Shown piece after piece: positions 33,033 through 41,681 of a stretch of 64,000 bases of DNA. Both the position numbers and the translations under genes were made by a program. The stretch comes from Verrucomicrobiia bacterium (GTDB lineage Bacteria; Verrucomicrobiota; Verrucomicrobiia; Verrucomicrobiales; Akkermansiaceae): NCBI GenBank assembly GCA_030430455.1, contig JAUIJB010000002.1:62001-126000 (forward strand). The letters run 5' to 3'. Every line of letters begins with the position of its first letter. Position 1 is the first letter of the stretch. A model generated the notes under the pieces. The model worked only from the letters and a program-made list of their open reading frames with translations, had not been told where the DNA came from and made no database searches.

Positions 33033-34382
33033 ATGAAGGCAAGCGAAAGTGCCGCAATCCAGGCGGCAAAGGGCGGGGTGTTTCGAAGAATCGCCGGAAA
33101 CACGGGGATTGGGCTGATCGGGAGTGGTGTGTTGATGGTGGGGACGATCCTTCGCACCGTGATTCTCGGTCGCTCGCTCGACCTCGATACCTTCGGATTC
33201 GTTGTTGTCTGCACGAATGCCGTCTTGGTTATGCGTCTGATCTTCCGGGTGGGTGTTGGCGAGACTCTCCTGCGATACGTTCCAGACTTCCTGCACAATG
33301 ACGACAAAGAGGCAGTTGGCAGCCTTCTCTGGCTGATTGTCTATCTCAGTGTCGCGGTGGGTGCACTGATGCTGGCGATTGTCTATCTGTTCGGTGGGTG
33401 GGCGGCACAAAACTGGTACCACAACCCCGAGATCACCGGTCCGTTGATCCTCGCGGTCTGGATGTCGGCGTTCTTTACGCTCGGCGAGGCCAACAACGCG
33501 CTATTGCGCTTTCGGAACCGCTTTCACCTGACGATCATCTCCGGGGGGGTGGGCTCCCTGGTTTCGCTCGGTCTGGTGTGGAACTATGCGCGTCTGGGAG
33601 TGCTGGACCTTGGCCATGCCGTTCTCGCCGTGGCACTGGCCGATGGGGTCACGATCGGATGCGCGAGCCTGCTTTGGCTGTTCTCAGCGAGAATCTGGAT
33701 GAGGCCGAGCATCTCGCAAATCCTCCTAAAGCCACTCAGGGGTCACGGCAGGAAGATCCGGTCAACCCTGACGCAGACGTCGCTCCTCGGAATCCTCCAA
33801 AGTGGATCCGAAGTCGGCGGGACTTTCATTCTTGGAGTGCTCGGAACCCCGGCACAGGTCGCTGTGATGGGCATGGCCAACCAGCTTTCCAGGCCGATCA
33901 AGATGCTTCAGGGGAGTCTGGGCAATGCGGTGACGCCTGAGATCCACCGCATGTATGCCCAGGGCGAGTATCCGAAGCTTGCCGGATTCGTCCGGCGCTA
34001 CGCTCTCATTTCATTCGTCGTCATCGCGGTGATCGTTGCGGTCGCCTTCCCGCTGTCCTATTGGCTGATACCTATTGTCCTGAAGCCGGAGTATCTGAAG
34101 GCGATCCCGGTATTCTGGACCCTGGCCATTGCCGGCGCCCTCATGATTCCCTTTCTTCCATTGCTTCCAGTCGCCGTGGCCAGGCATGAAATGGGGCAGC
34201 GAAACCTGGTGGCCTCGCTTCGGCTTGTCTACCTGGGTCTGGCGAGTGTCCTCGGTCTCACGGCGATGGGGGTCGCCCTGTCCCAGCTCGCGGGGTCGTT
34301 GAGTGTCCGGCTGATGAATGACCTGCCATTGTACCGCAGACTTCGGCGGCATGGCGATCAGGCGGGAGCCAATGCAAGCTGA
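33033..34382 (+). CDS. Wzx-type oligosaccharide flippase
   Basis: A 449-residue MOP/Wzx-like membrane protein with around twelve hydrophobic segments (for example GLIGSGVLMVGTILRTVILG, FVVIAVIVAVAFPLSYWLI). It would flip the lipid-linked repeat unit to the outer face. Features of the family include FGFVVVCTNAVLVMRLIFRVG early and the loop with RNRFHLTIISGGVGSLVSLG. ATG 33033 is used; it follows the previous stop by 15 bases. Polysaccharide specificity is not predictable. Confidence 0.85.
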   Translation: MKASESAAIQAAKGGVFRRIAGNTGIGLIGSGVLMVGTILRTVILGRSLDLDTFGFVVVCTNAVLVMRLIFRVGVGETLLRYVPDFLHNDDKEAVGSLLWLIVYLSVAVGALMLAIVYLFGGWAAQNWYHNPEITGPLILAVWMSAFFTLGEANNALLRFRNRFHLTIISGGVGSLVSLGLVWNYARLGVLDLGHAVLAVALADGVTIGCASLLWLFSARIWMRPSISQILLKPLRGHGRKIRSTLTQTSLLGILQSGSEVGGTFILGVLGTPAQVAVMGMANQLSRPIKMLQGSLGNAVTPEIHRMYAQGEYPKLAGFVRRYALISFVVIAVIVAVAFPLSYWLIPIVLKPEYLKAIPVFWTLAIAGALMIPFLPLLPVAVARHEMGQRNLVASLRLVYLGLASVLGLTAMGVALSQLAGSLSVRLMNDLPLYRRLRRHGDQAGANAS

Positions 34383-35535
34383 GGCCAGCAGGACGGGGCC
34401 TGCGCGCCGCCTACAGACCAAGATGACACCTGACGATACCCGGCTGATCAAAGGAGCCGTCATCCGCGACGATCGTCTCGTTGGAGGTGGTTACGCCCTG
34501 GTTGGCGGAGGGCTTGAGGAGAGTCCGAGCATTCGCTTCGAGATCGAGGTGGGCTCGCAAGTGGAAGTCCGGTTCGTGTTTGGATTTCGTGGCGTCGGTT
34601 GGCATCACCAATGCTGGTTGCGACCCGGGAGCGGGGAGATCCGCCTCTATGCGATTCGCGACGGGATCCGGATCTATCGGAACCACGCCCGGATCGCGTT
34701 TGGAGTCGGTGACCAGATTGGCATCGACGTCGATGATCGGTCAGTTCGGCTCCAACTCAACGGGGTCGACTTGTTCCATGCCCTTGCCGATGACGCCGGG
34801 AAAGGGGCCTGGGGATTCACCGGGTGGAGGAGCGCCGATGCTGGGCTCCCCCCGGTTGTGGCCTCCACGGGAGGGGATTCCCCGAAGCCTGGGTGGCTTG
34901 TGTTTGGTGATGGCTACAGCAACCCCGCCTGGCCTCTCCGTCACTTCGTCGGCTGGCCGGAACTGCTGTTCGGGGGGCGTCATGGTTACCTGAATGCGGC
35001 GGTCCCGGCCGGGAACTCGCTGCGGGTCACCCAGGTGCTTGAGCACTTCGGGGGCCATCGGCTCGAAGGCACCGGGGTGGTGTTTGCGGTGGGTGCCGAT
35101 GACTTTCTTGAGGGCGTGCCAATGGAGGAGAGCGCCGACCGGCTGGCAAACCTCGGTCGGTTCGCCATCGCGAATGGCGCCCGATCGGTGGCCTTCGCGA
35201 CCATCCCCGCACGGCTGGCGGGCAACGAGCGGGTCAGGGAATGGAACGGAATGATCCGCAAGGTCGCGGAGCAGGGATCGTTTGAGGTGATCGACTTCTT
35301 TGGCGCGATGATCGACCGCATGGACGAGGGGCTGATCGGGGGTGGCGACTACCCCGCCGAGCGGGCCCAGGAGCTCATGGCGCGCGAGGCGGCGGCGGTC
35401 CTCGAGCTGCCCCATGAGGACTACCCGCTTCAGGAGAGGCTTCTGGGCGCCCCGGCGTTGACGCTGAAGCGCCGCCTGCTCCTCAAGGCCTACGGAAAGC
35501 TCAAGGCGCGCCTTGGGGCTGACGAGACGGTTTGA
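34372..35535 (+). CDS. Lectin-like plus SGNH-like two-domain protein
   Basis: A 387-residue protein in the assembly block. The N-terminal half (about 20-165) has an all-beta pattern resembling concanavalin/LamG-type folds (VEVRFVFGFRGVGWHHQCWL, RLQLNGVDLF). The C-terminal half resembles SGNH hydrolases: VFGDGYSNPAW, where Gly replaces the catalytic-Ser context, and VGADDFLEG for block III; the terminal DxxH is not seen. It might be an inactive or altered acylesterase or acyltransferase acting on the polysaccharide. The first ATG overlaps the flippase stop; ATG 34423 is a plausible alternative. No signal peptide is visible. Function is uncertain. Confidence 0.5.
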   Translation: MQAEASRTGPARRLQTKMTPDDTRLIKGAVIRDDRLVGGGYALVGGGLEESPSIRFEIEVGSQVEVRFVFGFRGVGWHHQCWLRPGSGEIRLYAIRDGIRIYRNHARIAFGVGDQIGIDVDDRSVRLQLNGVDLFHALADDAGKGAWGFTGWRSADAGLPPVVASTGGDSPKPGWLVFGDGYSNPAWPLRHFVGWPELLFGGRHGYLNAAVPAGNSLRVTQVLEHFGGHRLEGTGVVFAVGADDFLEGVPMEESADRLANLGRFAIANGARSVAFATIPARLAGNERVREWNGMIRKVAEQGSFEVIDFFGAMIDRMDEGLIGGGDYPAERAQELMAREAAAVLELPHEDYPLQERLLGAPALTLKRRLLLKAYGKLKARLGADETV

Positions 35536-35558
35536 ATCAAGCGAAGAAGAAAGACAAC

Positions 35559-36668
35559 ATGGTCGGCATTCTCACGTTTCACCGTGGACCCAACCACGGG
35601 GGATACCTCCAGGCCTACGAGTCCGCCCGGGCCGTGGCCTCGCTCGGCCACGATGTCGAGATCATCAATTACCAGAACGAGGGACACCACCGCAGCGAGA
35701 AGTTCCGTCCATGGGTCTACCGCCGGCCGGCCACCCTGTGGCATGCCTGGTGCAAGCACCGGGCATTCACGAGGGCACTCGGTGACCTGCCGCTTGGCCG
35801 TTTCACCACCCGCGAAGAGGAGATCGACTGGTCACGCTACCACGCCGTGCTGATCGGGGCGGACGTCGTTTGGGACTACAGCCAGGAGCGCCTTGGAATG
35901 GACCCGCTTTACTTCGGCGGCTTCCGCCGGCGTTTTGATGGTTGCCTGGCCTCCTACGCACCGAGCTGCGGAACGGCCGATCCGGAAGATGGCGTCCCTG
36001 ACTGGGTGAAGACCGGCCTCGAGGGCTTCGACAAGATCTCGGTCCGTGACGAAACCACCGCCACGTTGGTGCGATCCGCCACGGGACGGGAAGCTCCGCT
36101 GGTGGTCGACCCCACCTGGTTGCCCATCCGGCACGAGGAGCCGGTCAATGGCGCCGCCCATCGCGCGAGTGCGGGAGGCTACCTGGCGGTCTATGCCTTC
36201 AGCATCGATCCGGCGACAGCGCGGGCCATTCGCGACTACGCCAGCGCGCGTGGGCTGAGGGTCATCGCCTCCGGCTACCGCCACCGATGGGCGGACGAAT
36301 TCCGCTCCTCCCTGAGTCCGCTCCAGTGGGTCGAGTTCCTGCGGGACGCCGCTGCGGTCTTCTGCGGCACGTTCCATGGCGCCCTGTATGCCATCCGGCT
36401 GGGCAAGCGGTTCACGGTTCTTCCGAACGATCGGATCCGCGCCAAGCTCGCCACCCCAATGAAGCTTGCGGGTCTCGAGGATCGCTGGCTCCGGGACCCG
36501 GGAGATCTTGAGCAGCTCATGGAACTGCCGCATGACCACGGCCGGACCCTCGAGCGCCTCGGGCCAGCAGTCGAACGGTCCTGGAGCTTTCTGGAGGCAG
36601 CAACGCTCCCGGCAGGTCGGCTCAGTCCCGAGGTCATGATGAGAGAAGATCCCGCAGTATCAGGATGA
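35559..36668 (+). CDS. Polysaccharide pyruvyltransferase family protein (copy 1)
   Basis: The family (CsaB/WcaK-like) adds pyruvate from PEP as a ketal, or serves as transferase of related type. The ~369-residue protein has ILTFHRGPNHGGYLQAYESAR, IGADVVWDY, SYAPSCG, DKISVRDETTATLV, VVDPTWL and the C-terminal CGTFHGALYAIRLGKR, all typical. ATG 35559 has a GAAGAA-type Shine-Dalgarno upstream; TTG 35532 would give a 4-base overlap with the previous gene. Pyruvylation would add negative charge. Confidence 0.88.
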   Translation: MVGILTFHRGPNHGGYLQAYESARAVASLGHDVEIINYQNEGHHRSEKFRPWVYRRPATLWHAWCKHRAFTRALGDLPLGRFTTREEEIDWSRYHAVLIGADVVWDYSQERLGMDPLYFGGFRRRFDGCLASYAPSCGTADPEDGVPDWVKTGLEGFDKISVRDETTATLVRSATGREAPLVVDPTWLPIRHEEPVNGAAHRASAGGYLAVYAFSIDPATARAIRDYASARGLRVIASGYRHRWADEFRSSLSPLQWVEFLRDAAAVFCGTFHGALYAIRLGKRFTVLPNDRIRAKLATPMKLAGLEDRWLRDPGDLEQLMELPHDHGRTLERLGPAVERSWSFLEAATLPAGRLSPEVMMREDPAVSG

Positions 36669-37576
36669 GCAGGGATGGAGATGCCGAGGAGCGGGGCCGG
36701 GAACTGGCGGGGAGCGCCCGCGTGGTCTTCTGTGGAATCGTCAGGGACTGCCGCCGGAACCTCGAGCGAAACCTCGCGCGCGTCGAATCGCTTCGGGGTT
36801 CGTTTGCCAGTCTGCGGATCGTCCTGGTCGAGAATGACAGCAAGGACGGAACCAAGGAGGTTCTCCGACAGCTGGCCGAGCGCGATCCCTCGGCACTCGT
36901 GGAGATGGAGGACCACGGGACCGTGACTCTTCCGAAGAAGATGAAGAGCGGCGTGCTGCCCTCGTACTCCGATTACCGCATTTCGAAGATGGCGGCGTAT
37001 CGCAACCGCTACCTGGAGATCATCGAAAAGGACATCGGCCACGACAACCTCGACTGGGTCGTCATGCTCGACTGGGACATCGAGGGATTCTCGTCGGCGG
37101 GGTTCTTCGACACCCTGGGGAGAAAGGAAGAGTGGAAGGTGGCAACCGCCAACGGCCGAAAGAAGACTGGATGGACCGGAAGCGCCTACTACGACTCCTA
37201 TGCCGTCAGGCTCGAGGGCGCGACCGGCCCGTGCACCATGGGCGAGATGGCTGCGCAACGGCGGGAGCTGAGCCGACTCGAGCCGGGCGATCCCCTGCTG
37301 GTCGTGGAGAGCGCCTTCAACGGCATGGGGATCTACCCGGCGGAATTCCTGGCGGGACTCCGCTACCGGGTCGCCCCCAATGACGATCGGGAGGTGGAGG
37401 TGTGGTGTGAGCATGTGACCTTCCACCGCGACCTGGCGCAGCGCGGCTGCAAGCCGGTGGTCGTCAATCCAAGATTGAGGATCGACTACAACACCCGGCC
37501 CGGGGCCTTGTGGACCAGCCTGAAGGGAGCCCTCCGCCCTCTGGTGCGTCCGTTCCGCAGCCTGCCCGAGACCTGA
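36665..37576 (+). CDS. Glycosyltransferase (GT2/GT69-like)
   Basis: A soluble 303-residue transferase. FCGIVRDCRRNLERNLARVE is followed by IVLVENDSKDGTKEVLRQLA, and the nucleotide-sugar/metal site seems to be VVMLDWDIEGF. It resembles families with an ANP1/CAP59-type fold more than ordinary GT2 proteins. ATGA overlap with the pyruvyltransferase gene upstream. Donor and linkage are unknown. Confidence 0.7.
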   Translation: MSRDGDAEERGRELAGSARVVFCGIVRDCRRNLERNLARVESLRGSFASLRIVLVENDSKDGTKEVLRQLAERDPSALVEMEDHGTVTLPKKMKSGVLPSYSDYRISKMAAYRNRYLEIIEKDIGHDNLDWVVMLDWDIEGFSSAGFFDTLGRKEEWKVATANGRKKTGWTGSAYYDSYAVRLEGATGPCTMGEMAAQRRELSRLEPGDPLLVVESAFNGMGIYPAEFLAGLRYRVAPNDDREVEVWCEHVTFHRDLAQRGCKPVVVNPRLRIDYNTRPGALWTSLKGALRPLVRPFRSLPET

Positions 37577-37717
37577 TGGCCGGGCAGCGGGGCATTCGGG
37601 GTTGTGAAGCCGATTTCACGATCCAAGCTTGAGGGGCTCCCTCAAGGAGGCCATCCATGCGGGGAAATCCCGGCCGCCCGAGCGCCGGCAGCCACGCCCA
37701 CCTGATTTCGAACCACT
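37577..37717. other. Short gap with a hairpin
   Basis: A perfect small hairpin (CTTGAGGG-GCT-CCCTCAAG, 37628-37646) marks the boundary between the GC-rich block and the following lower-GC block. No U tract follows. Confidence 0.5.
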
Positions 37718-39301
37718 GTGAATTCCAAGAACATCATCGTCCTGATCGTCGTGGTGGCGGTCATTTTGATCGGCTCGATCTTCCTCGGCACCGCCGTCGG
37801 CACCTCCGACATCCAGACCCTCAGCGGCTTCTTCCTGATCGCGATTGCGCTCGGGGCGTTCATGGCGACGGGGCGGAATGTCTGGATCCTGATTCCAATC
37901 TTTGCCGCGTGGGACGGAAGAATCTCGATCCTGCCGATTCCCTTTAGTGTTTCGAACGTGGCGGTGGGGTTCGTGGTTGTTTGCTGGGGATTGCTTTGGA
38001 CAACCCGACGGGTCCGCTGGCACTTTCGATTCAATTCCCTCGACATCTGGCTCTTGTTGATGCTCCTGCTGCTCGCCGCGGGGTATTTGAGGAACCCGGT
38101 TGGCGTGGCGGCGGTCGCCAACAATTCGAACATCGGTGCTCGGCCGTACTTCGAGGTGGGCGTGGCATGCGTCGGCTACGCGATTCTTGGAAGCCAGAGG
38201 CCCGTCGCGGCCGTCCTCGGGCGCCTTCCGCTCGGTGTCACGCTTTCCGGATTCGCGATCGCCCTCGGTGGAACGATTGCCTACCTATATCCAATCGTGG
38301 GCATCTACCTCTACCAGTTCTATTCCGGGTTTCGCCCGTTCATGGCCGAGGTTCTCGGTGGCGAGACGGCAGTTGCAAAAGGGATTGGGCGAGCTCCCTT
38401 CCTGCTTCCTTTTGCCCTCGCTCTTGGGGCCTGGCTGTTTGCGAGCAGGCCTCCTATCTCGAGTTGCTCCCCTCTTCGCCCCTTCAGGCTGGGCACACTC
38501 TGCGTTTCCGGCGTCTCTGTCCTGGTTTCGGGTTTCCGCAACGCAGTCGGGGCGCTCGGAATGTATTTCATTATTGGGAGCTTCCTCTGGTGGCGAGGGA
38601 AAGGGTTGATCCTGTGCGCAGTCATTGCAGTGCTGTTCATCGCAGGGGTGATCGGAGTGCAGTCCACAATCGGCCTTCCGGACCGAATGCAACGGCCGCT
38701 ATCCTTCCTGCCCGGTGACTGGGACGAGGGTGTCAAGCGTTCTGCGGAAGAGACAGTGCAGTGGCGATTGGACATGTGGATGGATGTCTTGAAGGGAGAT
38801 CAGATCGAGAACTGGTGGATCGGCGACGGATTCGGATTCCCAGCCTCTGAAATGGCTTACTACTCCGCCCTCTACAACTCGGGAAAGATCCTCCCGCAAC
38901 AGCTCGCAAACTACTTCCTGATGACTGGGGACCTCCACAGCGGGCCTCTGTCGGCCGCAAAGTTCGTGGGGGTGATTGGATTCGTAGTTTTTTTCAGCTA
39001 CGCAGGTTTCGTTGCTTGGAGATTCGCGAGGCTATTCCGAATAACCGAAGACAAACGAATGAAGACGGTCGTTGGGTTTTTCGGTATTCCGGCCATCTAT
39101 TTCCCAATCAAATTCGTCTTCATCTATGGAGCGTTCCAGAATGATCTGCCCTCGTTGATCGTTACTGCCGGCATGCTTCGCTTGCTGGAGGAATCGCTCG
39201 CCCCCCAGTTGGCTCGAATTAAGGAAGATGTCCCTGGTGGGGTCGTCTCCCGGAATCCTGTCAGTGAGCGGCCGGGTGGGCGGGCGCCGATTCCGTCCTA
39301 G
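37718..39301 (+). CDS. O-antigen polymerase/ligase-like membrane protein (Wzy-like)
   Basis: A 527-residue polytopic protein with about 10-12 hydrophobic helices (LIVVVAVILIGSIFLGT first). It resembles Wzy/O-antigen ligase proteins by size, topology and a large periplasmic loop near residues 320-420 (GDWDEGVKRSAEETVQWRLD, WWIGDGFGFP). The sequence between helices has RNAVGALGMYFIIGSFLW, comparable to the family's Arg-containing loop. It would join repeat units after flipping. GTG 37718 is the most upstream start that keeps the first helix. Base use is less GC-rich than the flanks. Confidence 0.75.
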   Translation: MNSKNIIVLIVVVAVILIGSIFLGTAVGTSDIQTLSGFFLIAIALGAFMATGRNVWILIPIFAAWDGRISILPIPFSVSNVAVGFVVVCWGLLWTTRRVRWHFRFNSLDIWLLLMLLLLAAGYLRNPVGVAAVANNSNIGARPYFEVGVACVGYAILGSQRPVAAVLGRLPLGVTLSGFAIALGGTIAYLYPIVGIYLYQFYSGFRPFMAEVLGGETAVAKGIGRAPFLLPFALALGAWLFASRPPISSCSPLRPFRLGTLCVSGVSVLVSGFRNAVGALGMYFIIGSFLWWRGKGLILCAVIAVLFIAGVIGVQSTIGLPDRMQRPLSFLPGDWDEGVKRSAEETVQWRLDMWMDVLKGDQIENWWIGDGFGFPASEMAYYSALYNSGKILPQQLANYFLMTGDLHSGPLSAAKFVGVIGFVVFFSYAGFVAWRFARLFRITEDKRMKTVVGFFGIPAIYFPIKFVFIYGAFQNDLPSLIVTAGMLRLLEESLAPQLARIKEDVPGGVVSRNPVSERPGGRAPIPS

Positions 39302-39390
39302 GGACCCGATGGAGGCGGATTCTCTTCTGTTGAAGTCCCGTGGCAGGTTCCCATGATCCTTCTCTGGGAATTCAACTAAGATTGGAGAAG

Positions 39391-39591
39391 ATGCCGATAG
39401 TTGCCCACGCTGGCCGTTGCGACCTCGAGGCTTTCGATAGAGTGATCATCACGGTTGGGGGGGAGTGCGATTCACTCTCCGCTGCCGGGTGGGAGATTGA
39501 GATTTGGACCTTCACGCAGGAGGTCAACGAGATGGAGCAGCAGTGGCGAGCAAAAGGGTGGATTCAGCGGTCATCTTCCGAAAAACTGTGA
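39391..39591 (+). CDS. Small hypothetical protein coupled to MurB-like gene
   Basis: A 66-residue reading frame (MPIVAHAGRCDLEAFDRVII onward) with a GGAGA sequence just upstream. Its stop overlaps the most likely start of the MurB-like gene by 4 bases (GTGA), like the other couplings in this locus. It has no known motif. It may be a genuine small protein, or the remnant of a larger lost gene. Confidence 0.35.
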   Translation: MPIVAHAGRCDLEAFDRVIITVGGECDSLSAAGWEIEIWTFTQEVNEMEQQWRAKGWIQRSSSEKL

Positions 39592-40586
39592 GAGAAGAAC
39601 TGGAGAAGTTTCTTGATTTGGGGTCCATTCCGTATCGGACAGGCTGCATGGCCTCTGCGGTGTCATGGTTCCGGACTGGGGGTCAGATAGACTATCTTAT
39701 TGAGCCGACAAGCAAGGAGCAATTCGGTGAGTTGATCGCCGTCCTAGAGTCGATGTTCATCCCGTTCAAGGTCATCGGTTCGACCTCCAATCTGCTGTTT
39801 TTAGATGATGTGAGGTACCCCTGTCTGATTTCAACCGTTGGAATCAAGGGCCTTGAGATTGAGTCCGAAACTGGGCGAATCCGCTGTGGTGCTGGAGAGA
39901 CGCTTCCTGATCTTTCCAGGTTTGCGCTGCTGAATTCCATCGCCGGATTTGCCGGGATGGAGGGAATCCCAGGAACAGTGGGTGGGGCGATCTTCATGAA
40001 TGCATCTGCCTATGGGGATGGAATTCACCTGGTGCTTGACGAGGTTAAGGTGGTTGATCCCGATGGAACGTCGCGTTTGATCAGATGTGATGAGCTGGAC
40101 TTCAGTTATCGAAACTCGGCTTTCAAGAGCGGCAAGATCAAGTCGTGGATCGTGGAGGCGTGGTTTCATTCCAAGCCGGGCGATCCGGAGGCTCTCTATC
40201 GGAAGATGGAGTTGGTCCACGCCAAGCGACATCGCTATCACGAGTACATGTATCCCAATCTCGGGAGTGCATTCTCGGGATCGATCTACAAGGCGCTTGG
40301 GAAGAGAAGCCTCAAGTTCAAAGTGGTGGCGTCGCTGTTCTATCTCGTCAACTACAAGTTGAAGCTCTTCCGCAGGGAGTCTCCGATCAATCGGGCGTGG
40401 CTAAACGAGGTCGCCATGCGCGATCTCGATCTCGAGAGGTTTCGCGGATTGTTTTCGGACAAAACGCTCAACACAATTACGAATCGTGGGCAGCATTCCT
40501 CGGAGTTCGTGGCCTATCTGGAAGAGCTTGAGAAACTGCTTGAGGGACGGGTTCCCATCGAGAACGAGATCGTCGGGGAACTATGA
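39588..40586 (+). CDS. MurB paralogue (UDP-N-acetylenolpyruvoylglucosamine reductase-like)
   Basis: A 332-residue flavoprotein resembling MurB, the enzyme that reduces the enolpyruvyl ether to the lactyl ether in muramic acid. Seen motifs: WFRTGGQIDYLIEP, GSTSNLLF, IRCGAGETL, GFAGMEGIPGTVGGAIFMNA (FAD binding), the active-site-like FSYRNSAFKSG, PNLGSAFSGSIYKALG (position of the catalytic Ser) and NTITNRGQHSSEFVAYLEEL. The housekeeping MurB is normally in the dcw cluster; here it sits between polysaccharide genes and overlaps a pyruvyltransferase-family gene. It may make a lactyl or related carboxyethyl ether on the polysaccharide. Donor enzyme not found here. Confidence 0.75.
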   Translation: MREELEKFLDLGSIPYRTGCMASAVSWFRTGGQIDYLIEPTSKEQFGELIAVLESMFIPFKVIGSTSNLLFLDDVRYPCLISTVGIKGLEIESETGRIRCGAGETLPDLSRFALLNSIAGFAGMEGIPGTVGGAIFMNASAYGDGIHLVLDEVKVVDPDGTSRLIRCDELDFSYRNSAFKSGKIKSWIVEAWFHSKPGDPEALYRKMELVHAKRHRYHEYMYPNLGSAFSGSIYKALGKRSLKFKVVASLFYLVNYKLKLFRRESPINRAWLNEVAMRDLDLERFRGLFSDKTLNTITNRGQHSSEFVAYLEELEKLLEGRVPIENEIVGEL

Positions 40587-41677
40587 AGGTGGGAATCTGC
40601 ACGCTGCATGCCGTCCACAATTACGGTGCGGCATTACAGGCATTGGGACTTCAGACGGCCATTGAGGAGCTTGGCCACTCAGTGGAGTTCATTCACTATC
40701 TCCCGGACTCGATGGTTCGGATGAACCGGAGGGATGTGGAGGTCAGGAATCTGAAATCACTTGCGAAGTGGCTGCAGTTCAAGCTTCTTGGAAGCGCTTT
40801 CCGCAGACGGTATCAACGATTCGAGTCCTTCCGGGATGTGAACCTGAAGCTGTCTCCGAGGATCTCTGCCAAGGATGATCTATTCGGGAGAGACTGGGAG
40901 TATGACGCGGTCATCGCCGGGAGCGATCAGATCTGGAACATCGAACAGGTGTTTTCTCCGATCCAGTTCCTGCAGTTTGTCCGGGATCCGATTCGCAGGG
41001 TATCCTATGCGCCGAGCTTTGGTGTTGAGGCGATCACCGATCGTCATGATGAGACCTTGAGGAAGGTTCTGGAACGATTCGATCACATCTCAGTGAGGGA
41101 GGATAGCGGCAGGCGGAAGATCAAGAACCTGATCGGAGTCGACGTTCCTGTTGTCTTGGATCCGGTGTTCCTCAACCCGAGGGAGTATTGGGAGTCGGTG
41201 GCGCACAAGCCCGCGATTGATGGCCCGTTCATGGTCTTTTACTCTTTGGAGCTGACTTCAGAACTGCAGAAGCTTGTCACCCGGATCGCAAGGGAACGGG
41301 GTTATCGGATCGTGATCCTTGGCAAGGCTGGGGCGACGATTCTACGGGAGCGGTGCAGTCTGAGGATTGATGCCGGACCAGCCGAGTTCCTCGGATTCAT
41401 CCAAGCCGCGGAAATGGTGGTCACGAATTCTTTCCACGCTTCCGCCTTCGCCGCGATTTTTGAGACGGATCTCGTGGTGTATCCGCACAAGACCCGCAAT
41501 ACCAGAATGGAGCACCTTCTCTCGATCTCCGGTGCCGGAAGCCGTTTTGCAAAGAATTTTTCCGAATGGGAGCGCCTCGTTGAGATCGACTGGGCGAAGG
41601 TAGGCCGCGCGCTGGCACCCGAGGTTGCCCTCTCGAAGGAATATCTTTCCAGTGCGTTGGAAGGCGGCACCGCATGA
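40583..41677 (+). CDS. Polysaccharide pyruvyltransferase family protein (copy 2)
   Basis: A 364-residue CsaB-like protein: GICTLHAVHNYGAALQALGL, VIAGSDQIWNIEQ, SYAPSFGVEA, ISVREDSGRRKI, PVVLDPVFLNP, then VVTNSFHASAFAAIFETD. All are typical of the pyruvyltransferase fold in capsule and EPS loci. ATGA overlap couples it to the MurB paralogue. It is clearly diverged from copies at 35559 and 44150, so not a recent duplicate. Confidence 0.88.
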   Translation: MKVGICTLHAVHNYGAALQALGLQTAIEELGHSVEFIHYLPDSMVRMNRRDVEVRNLKSLAKWLQFKLLGSAFRRRYQRFESFRDVNLKLSPRISAKDDLFGRDWEYDAVIAGSDQIWNIEQVFSPIQFLQFVRDPIRRVSYAPSFGVEAITDRHDETLRKVLERFDHISVREDSGRRKIKNLIGVDVPVVLDPVFLNPREYWESVAHKPAIDGPFMVFYSLELTSELQKLVTRIARERGYRIVILGKAGATILRERCSLRIDAGPAEFLGFIQAAEMVVTNSFHASAFAAIFETDLVVYPHKTRNTRMEHLLSISGAGSRFAKNFSEWERLVEIDWAKVGRALAPEVALSKEYLSSALEGGTA

Positions 41678-41681
41678 GGAA

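Noticed and set aside
36665-37576. Sulfotransferase to use the PAPS made by cysC/D/N
   Set aside because: No PAPS-binding 5'-PSB loop or 3'-PB motif is visible; the ENDSKDGT and DWDIEGF motifs fit a glycosyltransferase better.
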